Assembly (NCBI GenBank): GCA_958295835.1
Contig: OY282378.1
Span: 1,567,001-1,631,000 of the forward strand
DNA length: 64,000 bases
DNA from: an uncultured Gammaproteobacteria bacterium
Lineage (GTDB): Bacteria; Pseudomonadota; Gammaproteobacteria; HK1
Direction of reading: 5' to 3'
Shown one piece after another: positions 1 through 8,612 of the stretch (its first letter is position 1; the number at the start of each line of letters is the position of its first letter). The notes under the pieces were generated by a model that saw nothing but the letters and a program-made list of their open reading frames with translations, had not been told where the DNA came from and did no database searches. A program made the position numbers and the translations under genes.

Positions 1-215
1 GAACTGTCACCCTCCATCAGTTGCGCTTGCAGCAGGCAGTTCCTTGTTCGAACTCCGATACGTAGCCCATCGAGGATGGACCGGTCGAGACCGGCTGGCC
101 AAGCCAAGGAATTCAAATCTGGATTCCCGTCCTGGCGAATGGCCTCCAGAGCGTCTCGAAGGTCCAGTAGATAACGCTCCGCTGCGTAGCGAGATGGCTG
201 CTCAAGTCGAGTCAT
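1..215 (-). CDS. Partial protein with RNA polymerase alpha-CTD-like HhH segment
   Basis: Reading the minus strand from ATG at 215 gives about 71 codons open to the left edge; the stop lies outside the window. The first 45 residues look helical and charged (MTRLEQPSRYAAERYLLDL). After that a stretch with RSILDGLRIGVRTRNCLL resembles the helix-hairpin-helix of the RNA polymerase alpha C-terminal domain, where a basic R(S/T)xNCL turn follows a short helix. An in-frame TGA lies 15 codons upstream, so ATG 215 is the first usual start; no strong ribosome binding site is visible. It is co-directional with the phosphorothioation-type operon but about 295 bases beyond its end. The function is unknown; a DNA-binding accessory of the defence island is an inference. 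Confidence 0.5.
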   Translation of the reverse strand, partial: MTRLEQPSRYAAERYLLDLRDALEAIRQDGNPDLNSLAWPAGLDRSILDGLRIGVRTRNCLLQAQLMEGDS

Positions 216-509
216 GTCTCTACACGAAAGTGTCTCAGGCAGATCAATCGTCAGTCATCCAATCCGAAGTCCCGTCGTTGTGAACGAACGGGGCGGCGCT
301 GGTCGGATTCGTCCCGTTTGGTCGCGCTGGTCCGCCGCCGGACCGGCAGAATGGAGTCGAGTATGCCACACTGACAGGACAACTCCACCAGAAGCTATTG
401 GAGTGTTCTTGGAGCCATCTATGTGATCTCTGGAGTTTCTCGACGGAATTCGTCCCGTGGCCTTCTCGGAGATCATGAGGTTCATTGGAGTCCCGATGCG
501 GAACGTCCG
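216..509. other. Intergenic region downstream of the defence operon
   Basis: No convincing gene on either strand. A short inverted repeat (GGTCCG, loop CCGC, CGGACC at 329-344) lies between the operon end and the partial gene to the left; it lacks a T-run, so it is only a weak terminator candidate. Confidence 0.35.
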
Positions 510-2027
510 TCAGAGTGCGGCTGGTACCCTTCGGTCGCGTACTACCCGATGCCCTCGCAGTGTGACGCCTTTGTCCCTCAGCCGTTCCTCCCAGCCATGC
601 CGCGTGCCGATCCGCGATGTCTCGTCGAGCAGCCCCTTGGATTCTTCCTGTCGGGTCAGGCGCGAGAACTTCGCATGAAGCGGATGTTCGGGGGTAAGGA
701 AAGTCTCCTTCCGGTGCAGGATGGGAGGATTTTTCGAGGTCCGGTAATCCCGCTCGCGCAGCCGGAACGTCTGCAAGTGAACGGTCAACGATTGTGCCAG
801 AGCAGGATGCGGATCAGGTTCGAACTCCGGATACGACAGGTAGGAAATCATGGGATCGTTGATGTGAAGCTTGATGAGGTTCGCCTCGTCGACCCGGCCG
901 ACGTAGCGTCGGGCGCATCCTTCGTAGAGCCTCAGCAAGGGAGGGAGACTGTCCAACGCGCTCGTGTGCACGTAGATTGCCGACGGAGTGAGTTTGCCCA
1001 CTGGCGAGCGTTGCGCCGCCTTCAACACCCTGTTCATGTCGCCTACGGCCAGCAACGCCACATCGGCTTGCTCGCAGGCGCTTCGGTAGCTCGTGAAAAA
1101 GCTCTTGATGTCGCGACGCACCGCTACAGGTAGCTGACCGAAGCGGGGCCTGCCGTCGAATCGTGATAACGCAAGAAAGATCAGCATGTCCTCTCCCCGG
1201 GCGATGATAATCTGCTTCCATGCCTCCGGATCGTGTCCGCGCTGCACCAATCGCAGCGCGCGGTGCAAGCTGCCGAATCGTTCTCGAATCGCGCTGCCTC
1301 CAGGTAACTCGTCGTCTGCGGGAACTCGGCCTCGCTGTTCGAAGTATTCGATCAGTGGTCGTAGCAGATCCTTGTGCTCTTCGATGCTGAACTGAACCGA
1401 TGGCAGGACGGCGCTGGCGCGGCGTCGGTATCGGCTCGCCAGGAATCCGATCCGATCTGCGCCCTCGCGGAAGATGTAGAAGACTCCAGGACCTGCTGCG
1501 ACCGCTGGTTCGGGTAGGTGCTCGTCAAGCCAGTCCTTGAGTTCCCCCTGCTCGTAGAATTTCTGAAAGGTCCCTGCCGAGGTGACCACGCCGTCTCCGT
1601 ACGGTCCGGCCGGCGTGAAGTCAGCCGTGTCGGACGCGAGACGGGCAGATACGATCAGCGCTCTTTCTGCAAATGACCACGCTTGCAAGAGACATTCCAC
1701 GCGCTCGTCGACATCATCGATCACGTTCACGACATAGCCGAGGTTGACGATCTGAGCGGGCGTCATCGCGCCATCGCGCTGGTGATTGGGGTCCCAACCC
1801 CGTGATTGGATTCCACGCAGGCCGAGGTGTCGGACATCGTCGCCGAGGCCGCAGCCGAAATCGAACACCGTCGTCGTCGATCCGATCAAGCCGTCGGCCA
1901 AGGCAATCCTGATTGGACGTGAGTAATCGGTCCGCGATATGGCCGTTTTGCGACGATTCCGGGCGAGACAAGCCGCCAAGCTCATCGTGTCTTCATCCGA
2001 AGCCCGATGCTTTTCCCGCCGCATCAT
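510..2027 (-). CDS. DNA phosphorothioation-associated putative methyltransferase
   Basis: 505-residue protein, the last gene of the leftward six-gene operon. Residues 54-64 (VFDFGCGLGDD) form a Rossmann SAM-binding motif I, followed by the acidic motif II in GWDPN (about 77-81). The C-terminal third carries NPPILHRKETFL and, near the end, IGTRHGWEERL. This layout and C-terminus match, from memory, the family described as DNA phosphorothioation-associated putative methyltransferase. No TSPPY or DPPY target-base motif is visible, so base-methylation activity is not proven. ATG 2027 overlaps the preceding stop by four bases (ATGA), implying translational coupling. It probably acts with the sulfur-transfer proteins encoded upstream; whether it methylates DNA or only binds SAM is open. 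Confidence 0.75.
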   Translation of the reverse strand: MMRREKHRASDEDTMSLAACLARNRRKTAISRTDYSRPIRIALADGLIGSTTTVFDFGCGLGDDVRHLGLRGIQSRGWDPNHQRDGAMTPAQIVNLGYVVNVIDDVDERVECLLQAWSFAERALIVSARLASDTADFTPAGPYGDGVVTSAGTFQKFYEQGELKDWLDEHLPEPAVAAGPGVFYIFREGADRIGFLASRYRRRASAVLPSVQFSIEEHKDLLRPLIEYFEQRGRVPADDELPGGSAIRERFGSLHRALRLVQRGHDPEAWKQIIIARGEDMLIFLALSRFDGRPRFGQLPVAVRRDIKSFFTSYRSACEQADVALLAVGDMNRVLKAAQRSPVGKLTPSAIYVHTSALDSLPPLLRLYEGCARRYVGRVDEANLIKLHINDPMISYLSYPEFEPDPHPALAQSLTVHLQTFRLRERDYRTSKNPPILHRKETFLTPEHPLHAKFSRLTRQEESKGLLDETSRIGTRHGWEERLRDKGVTLRGHRVVRDRRVPAAL

Positions 2028-2902
2028 GTCGTGCTGACGATGTCTCCCATCAGGGAATCCAATTCACCGTCGCTCAGGATACTGAGCTCCCGACTCCCCT
2101 GATACGTCGCGGCGCGGCGACAGAACCGTTGGAGCCCCGGGGAGCTTGTCAGCTCGGATGCCGGATTGGATTGCACGAACTGGGCAAGCGCTCTGAGGAA
2201 TGCGTTACGAATGTTTTCGGAACCGAAGGTCGAATTTCTGAACACGATACGATCGATCAGCTTCTCCCAATAGGTCTGATTGGTACGGATGACCGTCCGC
2301 ACTACTGCTGCCATCTCTGCGTTGCCGTTTGCAGCCTGGTTCACCATCCGTTCACGCCACCACGCCCGGGCGAACGGACAGTCGACATAGACGGAGCGGT
2401 TTCCGCGCACTTCCGGCAGCCCACCGAGTCGCCTCAGGACGGTGCGTACGCAGTCGTCGATCCTTTTTGGCCCTTGCACCGTTGTATCGTCGAGCACGAA
2501 GTCGACACGCTCGGCACCGCCGGGCAGGTTGCCGCCGTTGGCAGCCAGGTAGACAGATTCGATTCGGCCAGCCCGGATGTGCTCAATCGTCAATTTTGCC
2601 CAGAAGGTGGAGCGACATGCGACTGCTGGAGTGAGTGCGTCCCACGACGTATACAGGGTTTGCTCGGTGCTGGCCGGCGGGTCCTTGTACTCACTTTCTG
2701 TCATCCGTTCGGGAGCGAGGGCCGGATCGTCCATCCCGTCTGTCGGGATGAACGACACGTGATCCAGAAAGGCAGCGGTGTCACGAACGATCTTGAGAAA
2801 CTGTTTTTGGCGGTCACTCCCCTTGACCCGCAGCAGCTCTTTGCGGAATTTGGAGTAATCGGTGTCGCTGAGTTCCTTGAACGGAGATCGAAGGGATCTC
2901 AT
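2024..2902 (-). CDS. Unrecognised protein of the phosphorothioation-type operon (292 aa)
   Basis: I do not recognise this family with confidence; a DUF6339-like assignment crossed my mind but cannot be checked here. From ATG 2902 the product is 292 residues, soluble, with no signal peptide or membrane segment. The best landmarks are a central run with RTVLRRLGGLPEVRGNRSVY (about 153-172) followed by a tryptophan-rich FARAWWRER (177-185) and TYWEKLIDR (210-218). The start is set by a 4-bp ATGA overlap with the upstream gene, and its stop overlaps the downstream gene the same way, so expression is locked to the operon. It may be a structural or DNA-recognition subunit; no catalytic motif is visible. 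Confidence 0.6.
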   Translation of the reverse strand: MRSLRSPFKELSDTDYSKFRKELLRVKGSDRQKQFLKIVRDTAAFLDHVSFIPTDGMDDPALAPERMTESEYKDPPASTEQTLYTSWDALTPAVACRSTFWAKLTIEHIRAGRIESVYLAANGGNLPGGAERVDFVLDDTTVQGPKRIDDCVRTVLRRLGGLPEVRGNRSVYVDCPFARAWWRERMVNQAANGNAEMAAVVRTVIRTNQTYWEKLIDRIVFRNSTFGSENIRNAFLRALAQFVQSNPASELTSSPGLQRFCRRAATYQGSRELSILSDGELDSLMGDIVSTT

Positions 2903-3774
2903 GCGTCGTCTCCCTCCTCGGAACCGGCCAGCCCCTCGTCGGGCAAGACATGCGGATACAGTGCTGTCGCGACTTTTTCCGGACGAAAATCGAGGTCGCC
3001 CCAGTGCTCGAGCCCCTTGTGTTCGAGGTAGTCGGCGAAGGCCCGCAGGTTGCGGAAGGATTGCCATCCGGATTCCCCATCGTCACTGGCGTAATCCTTC
3101 TGCAACCGAGCAAGGCAGGCTGACACGATATGCGTCATGACGTGGTTCCGGACAGGATCCTTCGGGAAACGAAGGAATTTGTGCAACCTGCTGCTGACCC
3201 TGACCCGGAAGCGGAAGGGCTCTTCGTTGATGTCGACGAAGAACTGGCCCTCCTGAAGGTGCTTGTCTTCGTGGAGCGAGAGGAGTTGCAGAATCGATGA
3301 CTCTAGCTGGATGACGCTGCCAAGCGCCAAGCGCGATCCCTTGTCCAAGTCGATACGCTGATTGTCCCATATCGGGTGTACACCGTCTCGCTTGGCATCA
3401 AGGGTAATCGTCCGCGGTTCGGTGCAGACGATCATCGGCGTGAACAGTGGCGGTTCGCCGAGATCGTCACCGTTCCAGCCCACTCTGTGCCGAGCGTCGC
3501 CGGAGACATACGTTCGGCGATACGAAGAGATCGGTGACGAGACGATGCAGGCGTATTGGGCCTGCTCGCTTTCAAGCAGGTGGTCGATCAGCGACGCCCC
3601 TTCGATTCGGTGCGTGATGACATACGAGGATCGGTCTTCACCCGGACGAAAATCCAGGAGGTACCGACCCTTGGGAAACGAGAGATTTCCGGATTCCAGC
3701 ATTGGGTGATCGTGCGAACGGACTGCGTTGGAAGGCGCGCTGGCGACGACTTCGACTGTGTACGGCTCGCTCAC
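2899..3774 (-). CDS. Unrecognised protein of the phosphorothioation-type operon (291 aa)
   Basis: A 291-residue protein of unknown family. The GTG start at 3774 overlaps the stop of the GHKL ATPase gene (GTGA), and its own stop overlaps the next start (ATGA). The sequence has many short beta-type segments, for example YLLDFRPGED early on, then a more helical C-terminal part with two LEHKGLEHW-like stretches and an acidic tail. No nuclease, ATPase or membrane motif is visible. Its fixed place between the GHKL ATPase and another unknown suggests a complex with them, which is inference only. Confidence 0.6.
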   Translation of the reverse strand: MSEPYTVEVVASAPSNAVRSHDHPMLESGNLSFPKGRYLLDFRPGEDRSSYVITHRIEGASLIDHLLESEQAQYACIVSSPISSYRRTYVSGDARHRVGWNGDDLGEPPLFTPMIVCTEPRTITLDAKRDGVHPIWDNQRIDLDKGSRLALGSVIQLESSILQLLSLHEDKHLQEGQFFVDINEEPFRFRVRVSSRLHKFLRFPKDPVRNHVMTHIVSACLARLQKDYASDDGESGWQSFRNLRAFADYLEHKGLEHWGDLDFRPEKVATALYPHVLPDEGLAGSEEGDDA

Positions 3775-5738
3775 GACTCACCCTCCGATCCCGTATGATC
3801 CTTGGCGTCAGCGCCCCGGCTCTGATCGGTCCTGAACACCTCGACCCGCAGCGACGGGTTCGGGAGATCGCTGAAGTCTCCGGCGAGCCGATAGTCGGTC
3901 TCGACCTCGACCGAGGCGCGCTCGGCGAGATCACCCAAGCGTACGCCGATGATTTCGTTGTCCCAGCGTATGAAGTCCTTGTCGCTGGCCGGCTTGCCGT
4001 TGATCGTGATGCTGCTGAGCACGGCGGGTGTGTAGGTATCCTGTGCGGGACGTTCGCAAGTTGCATCCAGAGCCTCGTCGACGACGAGACGCAACTCCGC
4101 ATCGGCGCAGCTCTTGTCGCACTCAATCAGAATATGCCGGCGATTCTTGCCTGCCGGACGCGACGCGGCTTGGAAGAATGTCGGCAGCAACGGTCGTCGC
4201 CGGTGGCGATTGCGATTTGGATCGACAGGTTTTGGGGGGGAGGGCTTGGGCGTGATAGGAAACAGGTGTAGCTGTCGCGCCGGACTTCGGCTGATGGGAA
4301 CCGGTATGCCCCAAAAGACGTTTCGGGACTTCCCGTGGCCCCTGCCGTCTTCATCCCCGAAGTCGAGACTCAGGTAGTCGTCCGACATGTAGGCATCGGA
4401 TTTGACTACCGGGGTGTTGCTCACGATCCACTCCGCAATATCTCGAAGGGCGCTCCGGCACGCCGTACGCTTTTGCGCAGGGAGCCGCTTGATATTGATG
4501 GCGTCGTGCAGGGGGCCTTCGGCGATGCGAATGAAATCGTGTAGTTCCCGCCCGTCTCGGGCGTTGAGAGAAAGGATGGCGTGGAAGGGAATCTGGTCTG
4601 CGAACCTCTGGTAGAAGCCGGGGATTCTGTCGGTGATCCACATTCCGTTGCGGCATAGATGGATGCGGGTGATGTCGTCAGGGTTCTGGAGCAACCGGAT
4701 TTCGATCTCTCCTGCTCCCGTGTCGATAAGATGGCGTTCGCCCCATCGATATGCATGGTGGGCTTCGAAGGCCCGACGGCCGTTGAGGAAAGCAGCCGCA
4801 CGTCGCTTCTCCCTGTGGATCTCCAGCACCTCTGCGAGAGTCGATCTGTCAAGCACCTGGGGTTTAACACTTGGTTCAGAGCGATGGTCCTCCACCGTGA
4901 CTACGAGCTCCCTTTCTTCTATGGCGGCAAAGAAGTTGGCTGAGGCGGCGTGCGAGACCATGTCCCAGAGGGACTGATCTTCCAGAAAGTTGTTGAAAGC
5001 CGGGATGACTACAGCCGTGCCGTGCGTCGTCTCGGCTTCTATCCAGTCGAGTGCTTGTGCAATCAACGCAGGCAACTGGTGATCCGTCGCGTAGTCGTAG
5101 AGCGTTCCGTGGCCTGCCCGGAAATCCCGGATGTAGAAGCCGTCGCCGGCTCGCGGATGTTGTTCTCCTTCTTCGACGTGGGAGGCGAGCACGGCATGAC
5201 CGGCGCCGATTCTGTGCCCGTCGTCGGTCAGCCCGCCGTAGAGCACGTAGCGAAGATCGGATGCCGGAATGGCGGTCGAGTGCCCGTTTCCGTACGTCCC
5301 TGTTGCATCACCCTCCTTGACGCTTACGCCGTCGCTCAGGAGCGCGTTCATGCGTTGTTCGTCCAGGCCAACCCCGTTGTCGAGCACCGAGAGAACATCA
5401 AGATCCTCATGCTCAAGCGCGTTGCGGATCGTCTCCGCGACCAATTGCGCCTGACCGGTGAGGGCTCCGCCCGTCATCGTCTCCTGGGTCGAGACTGCCT
5501 TGGCAAACGCGCTCTCGTAACTCTCGATCCCCGGAACTGTATCCCGGCGCGTTCGAGTCACTCGGAACCGGACGATGGCGGGGGCGGCAGCCGCAGTGCG
5601 TGCCGCATCCAGTGCATTCTGAATGAGCTCCCGTACGACTGCCGCCGGCCGCAGATTGTCGAAGGCGGCAACTCCGGCCGGGGTAAAACCGCCGCTCGTT
5701 CCCGGGCCGAATTGCAGGTCGGGTGCGTTGTTGGGCAT
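3771..5738 (-). CDS. GHKL-type ATPase (MORC/sacsin-like)
   Basis: 655-residue protein with a clear N-terminal GHKL ATP-binding fold: N-box RELIQNALDA (36-45, E37 and N41), DNGVG (120-124) as the G1 box and GTYGNGH (147-153) as the ATP lid. This is the arrangement of prokaryotic MORC/sacsin/Hsp90-like ATPases rather than of sensor kinases, as no histidine-phosphotransfer or transmembrane region is present. The remaining 450 residues are not recognised. ATG 5738 lies 5 bases after the cysteine desulfurase stop; an alternative in-frame start at 5915 would sit inside that gene and is rejected. GHKL ATPases of this type are known in restriction-modification operons, so an ATP-driven sensing or clamp role on modified or invading DNA is a reasonable inference. 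Confidence 0.8.
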   Translation of the reverse strand: MPNNAPDLQFGPGTSGGFTPAGVAAFDNLRPAAVVRELIQNALDAARTAAAAPAIVRFRVTRTRRDTVPGIESYESAFAKAVSTQETMTGGALTGQAQLVAETIRNALEHEDLDVLSVLDNGVGLDEQRMNALLSDGVSVKEGDATGTYGNGHSTAIPASDLRYVLYGGLTDDGHRIGAGHAVLASHVEEGEQHPRAGDGFYIRDFRAGHGTLYDYATDHQLPALIAQALDWIEAETTHGTAVVIPAFNNFLEDQSLWDMVSHAASANFFAAIEERELVVTVEDHRSEPSVKPQVLDRSTLAEVLEIHREKRRAAAFLNGRRAFEAHHAYRWGERHLIDTGAGEIEIRLLQNPDDITRIHLCRNGMWITDRIPGFYQRFADQIPFHAILSLNARDGRELHDFIRIAEGPLHDAINIKRLPAQKRTACRSALRDIAEWIVSNTPVVKSDAYMSDDYLSLDFGDEDGRGHGKSRNVFWGIPVPISRSPARQLHLFPITPKPSPPKPVDPNRNRHRRRPLLPTFFQAASRPAGKNRRHILIECDKSCADAELRLVVDEALDATCERPAQDTYTPAVLSSITINGKPASDKDFIRWDNEIIGVRLGDLAERASVEVETDYRLAGDFSDLPNPSLRVEVFRTDQSRGADAKDHTGSEGES

Positions 5739-5743
5739 GGTGG

Positions 5744-6895
5744 TCAGGCTCTGCGTGAAAGTGGTTTGAACCTGGACAGTGCGGCGATTGTCGTTTCGAC
5801 TTCTTCCTCCGTCGTGAAGCGGCCCAGGCTGATGCGGACCCCGGTGGCGGCGATCTCCGGATCGAGGCCGAGTGCCAGCAGCACTTTGGAAGGCTCTGAT
5901 GCCGAGGATGCACATGCCGAGCCGCTTGATACGGCGACGTGGTCCGCGATGTTGCGGATGACCTCCTCAGCCGGGATCCCAGGGAAGCCGATATTGAGGC
6001 TTCCGGCGATCCGCCTTTCGGCGTGTCCGAAGAGGCACATGGTTGGATGCGCATCGCGAAGGCCCGTGTAGAGGCGCTTGGTGAGCGTTTGCATGCGCGT
6101 TTGGTCTTCCACCTGTCTCGTTGCAGCGAGTTCGCACGCGGCGCCGAATCCGACGATGAGCGCCGGAGGCAGGGTTCCCCCTCGTAGTCCCCCTTCCTGT
6201 GACCCGCCGGTGATGATCGGTTTGAGCCGCAGGCCCGACCGTACGAACAGGGCGCCCACGCCCTTGGGTCCGTAGACCTTGTGGCTTGAGAAGCTCAGGA
6301 GGTCGACGTGCCAGTCGTCGACGTCGATAGGGATGCGTCCCGCGGCTTGGGTCGCATCGGTGTGAAAGAGCGCGCCTGCGGCTTGGCAACGAACGGCGAT
6401 ATCCGAGATCGGCTGTAGCACGCCGATTTCGTTGTTCGCGGCCATGACCGAGACGATGAGCGTCCGTTCGTCCAGCACTTTATCGAGATGACCCAAGTCC
6501 AGGAGCCCATCCGATCCGACTGGCAGTACGACGGCGTCGAGTCCGGAGCGCCCCAAGTCCAGCACCGTCTCGAGTACGGCCGGGTGCTCGGTGGCGAGCG
6601 TGACGATCCGGTTGCGCCGGCCGTTCCCGGAACGATTCGCGACTCCCCGAAGGGCGAGATTGCACGATTCCGTGGCTCCTGATGTGAATACGATCTCGTC
6701 ATCATCCGCGTTGATCAGGTTCGCGACTCTCGCTCGTGCGTCCTTGATCGCGCGCGACGTTTCCCAACCGAAGCTGTGGTCGATCGAGTGCGGGTTTCCG
6801 AACAAATCCCCCAGGAACGGCATCATCGCTTCGCGTACCACGGGGTCGATAGGTGTAGTGGCCTGATAATCCAGGTAGATGGGCATGTCGGTCAT
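5744..6895 (-). CDS. Cysteine desulfurase (DndA/SspA/IscS type)
   Basis: 383-residue PLP enzyme that removes sulfur from L-cysteine as an enzyme persulfide. It starts with the IscS/NifS signature IYLDYQATTPIDP; the PLP lysine is in SFSSHKVYGPKG (K206) and the catalytic cysteine is in SSGSACASSASEPS (C328). Length matches the NifS/IscS class. ATG 6895 overlaps the upstream stop (ATGA); the longer start at 6904 is less likely. There is no iscU, iscR or suf gene nearby; the gene lies directly after a PP-loop ATPase, as in phosphorothioation loci where this enzyme is DndA or SspA and supplies sulfur for the DNA backbone. That specific role is inferred from context. Confidence 0.92.
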   Translation of the reverse strand: MTDMPIYLDYQATTPIDPVVREAMMPFLGDLFGNPHSIDHSFGWETSRAIKDARARVANLINADDDEIVFTSGATESCNLALRGVANRSGNGRRNRIVTLATEHPAVLETVLDLGRSGLDAVVLPVGSDGLLDLGHLDKVLDERTLIVSVMAANNEIGVLQPISDIAVRCQAAGALFHTDATQAAGRIPIDVDDWHVDLLSFSSHKVYGPKGVGALFVRSGLRLKPIITGGSQEGGLRGGTLPPALIVGFGAACELAATRQVEDQTRMQTLTKRLYTGLRDAHPTMCLFGHAERRIAGSLNIGFPGIPAEEVIRNIADHVAVSSGSACASSASEPSKVLLALGLDPEIAATGVRISLGRFTTEEEVETTIAALSRFKPLSRRA

Positions 6896-8229
6896 TCTGT
6901 GCAATCGCAGGGCAACATCGTCTCGCTCAGCGTGCCGAGGTCCCGTCCAGTGGCCATGTCCTTGTAGGCGAACGTGTGGTTTCCGAAGAATCCGATGTGA
7001 GTGGCGTTACCTCGAATAGTACGTCCTTCGGCCCGGAGGTCGCGGCCGTACTCCGCTTCTATTCTCATCCACCATCGCAGGTCGCACGGCGTATCCCTTA
7101 GCGACCCGAATCCTGGCGCCTCGGTCTTCGCCGCCTTTTCCATTCGAGCATGGATCGCGTCGAGGTTCGCAGCCCCTTTCAGGAAGCAGTACACGCAGTT
7201 GGACACACTCGTGTCCTTGGGTAGCGCCAAGTCCCATTCCTGGCGTTCCCAGAATGCGTTCACATCCTTTCGCGTGACCGCCATGTCGTTGAGCGGCATG
7301 TAGACATGTTCGCCTTCATACCCTGCCGTGCCTTCGTTGCGTTCTTCGACACGCTGGATTCGGTGCGGCTCGTCGCCCCGGAGCCCAATGAACGCGACGT
7401 ACTCCACACCCCTTTTGCCGAACCATGCCTTGTCGCCGAACGTCTTGCCCTTCAAAGCCGAATTCTCGAATGGTTTCCATTCGGGGAAGAAGTGGGCGTA
7501 GCGCTGTTCAGGACGGAAGTGAGGCCGGCTCCAAACGTAGGCGCGTTTGCGCAGGAATATGTGCTTCGGCACCCCGCCCTGGTTCCCCTGATGCCGGCGG
7601 AAGGTTGCCTCGGGGTCGAGCCGCGACGCGTTGCCGTAGTGTCCGAGGCGCGGGATCGTCGGCTTGGACGCCAGCCAGTCCTTCAGGAAATTTCGGGTAA
7701 CGTCGAGCTTGAGATGCCGGGTGCAGATCCGATTGAACTGGTTCGGGACATAACCGGTCCACGAGAGGAGTTCTTCGTACACCTCGCCTCTCCAATGGAA
7801 TCCCTCGTCGTTGGCGGCAGACTTTGGCTGTTCGTTGACAAGGCGGTAGCTCGGCAGCCGGGTCCACTCGCCCTGACGGGCATCCTCGTAAGTCTGGAAC
7901 TCGATTTGGAAGAACGGAACACCGTAGCGACGAGCCGTCCGCATGCAGTCGTGCACGAAGCGATAGGTGTCCGGGTGTTCAGCCGCGGTGTTGTTGAAGA
8001 CGATGACATCCCCCCTGTCAGGATCCAGAATCCGATTTTCGAGCAACGCGAAGAGAAGCATCCCGCTGGAGCGTCCACCGGAGAACTTGACGACATGGGG
8101 AAGTGAGCCGTGTTTCTTCGCTCGATATCGGAACTGGTACTCCTTGGTGGGGTCGTGCTTTGGAGGTGGCTTTCGCAGTCGTCTTGAGACCGTGAGTCTG
8201 GGCACGTCACGGATGGCGAAGTGGGGCAT
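6892..8229 (-). CDS. PP-loop ATPase / PAPS reductase-like sulfurtransferase (SspD/DndC type)
   Basis: 445-residue protein, first gene of the operon. SGGRSSG at 50-56 is the PP-loop of adenine-nucleotide alpha hydrolases; FNNTAAEHPDTY (78-89) matches the FxNTGxExPET segment of PAPS-reductase relatives. Cysteines in NRICTRH (C169) and CVYCFLKG (C345, C348), with C441 and C443 at the tail, could bind an Fe-S cluster, as known for DndC. The PP-loop sequence is nearer to SspD-like proteins than to the DndC form SGGKDS. In such systems this enzyme activates the DNA phosphate and passes on sulfur received from the desulfurase encoded next. A GGAGCA ribosome binding site lies 8 bases before ATG 8229. 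Assignment to Dnd or Ssp is uncertain because no other core gene of either is present. Confidence 0.8.
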   Translation of the reverse strand: MPHFAIRDVPRLTVSRRLRKPPPKHDPTKEYQFRYRAKKHGSLPHVVKFSGGRSSGMLLFALLENRILDPDRGDVIVFNNTAAEHPDTYRFVHDCMRTARRYGVPFFQIEFQTYEDARQGEWTRLPSYRLVNEQPKSAANDEGFHWRGEVYEELLSWTGYVPNQFNRICTRHLKLDVTRNFLKDWLASKPTIPRLGHYGNASRLDPEATFRRHQGNQGGVPKHIFLRKRAYVWSRPHFRPEQRYAHFFPEWKPFENSALKGKTFGDKAWFGKRGVEYVAFIGLRGDEPHRIQRVEERNEGTAGYEGEHVYMPLNDMAVTRKDVNAFWERQEWDLALPKDTSVSNCVYCFLKGAANLDAIHARMEKAAKTEAPGFGSLRDTPCDLRWWMRIEAEYGRDLRAEGRTIRGNATHIGFFGNHTFAYKDMATGRDLGTLSETMLPCDCTE

Positions 8230-8612
8230 CGGGTCTGCTCCGGCGGGCGGTTACGCGCTGTAGCAACCAAGTTCGTCGCTGTCGACTGCCGGCCGACAGC
8301 GTTTGAACCGTTGCTTCGTGTGTCTGTGTTGGGCGTCGCTTTGTCGGCTGTCTTCGCTCCGGATCGCTAGCGCGGATCCTTTGGTCCTTTCATTGCTCTC
8401 GACAGTGCAATGAGTCCGGTGACCGCCACAGCCATTGTTGCCGTCCCGGTTCGCTTCATCGCCTCCGCCCTTGTTGTGCGATCATCGCCGATGCGAGCTT
8501 CTACCGCCGCGACGGCAAGCGGTGTCCGCTACGACTTCGCTCGTTTGGCCTCACCACTCGACGTTCATGCCGAGGGTACTATGAATCGCCTCCGGGAATC
8601 CCGGAAGCAGCT
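8230..8612. other. Intergenic region containing the operon start
   Basis: This must hold the promoter of the leftward six-gene operon, but I cannot name -10/-35 boxes with confidence. On the minus strand a short open segment (about 8367-8530) reads RIGDDRTTRAEAMKRTGT followed by a hydrophobic helix and a stop; it has no upstream start and looks like the decayed end of a small coiled-coil/membrane protein. Confidence 0.3.

Noticed and set aside
255..485. 76-codon minus-strand frame between the operon and the edge gene
   Set aside because: No domain, poor ribosome binding site and low-complexity composition; treated as non-coding.
3771..5915. Longer GHKL ATPase starting at 5915
   Set aside because: The extra 59 residues overlap the end of the cysteine desulfurase gene in another frame and lack homology; ATG 5738 begins the conserved protein.
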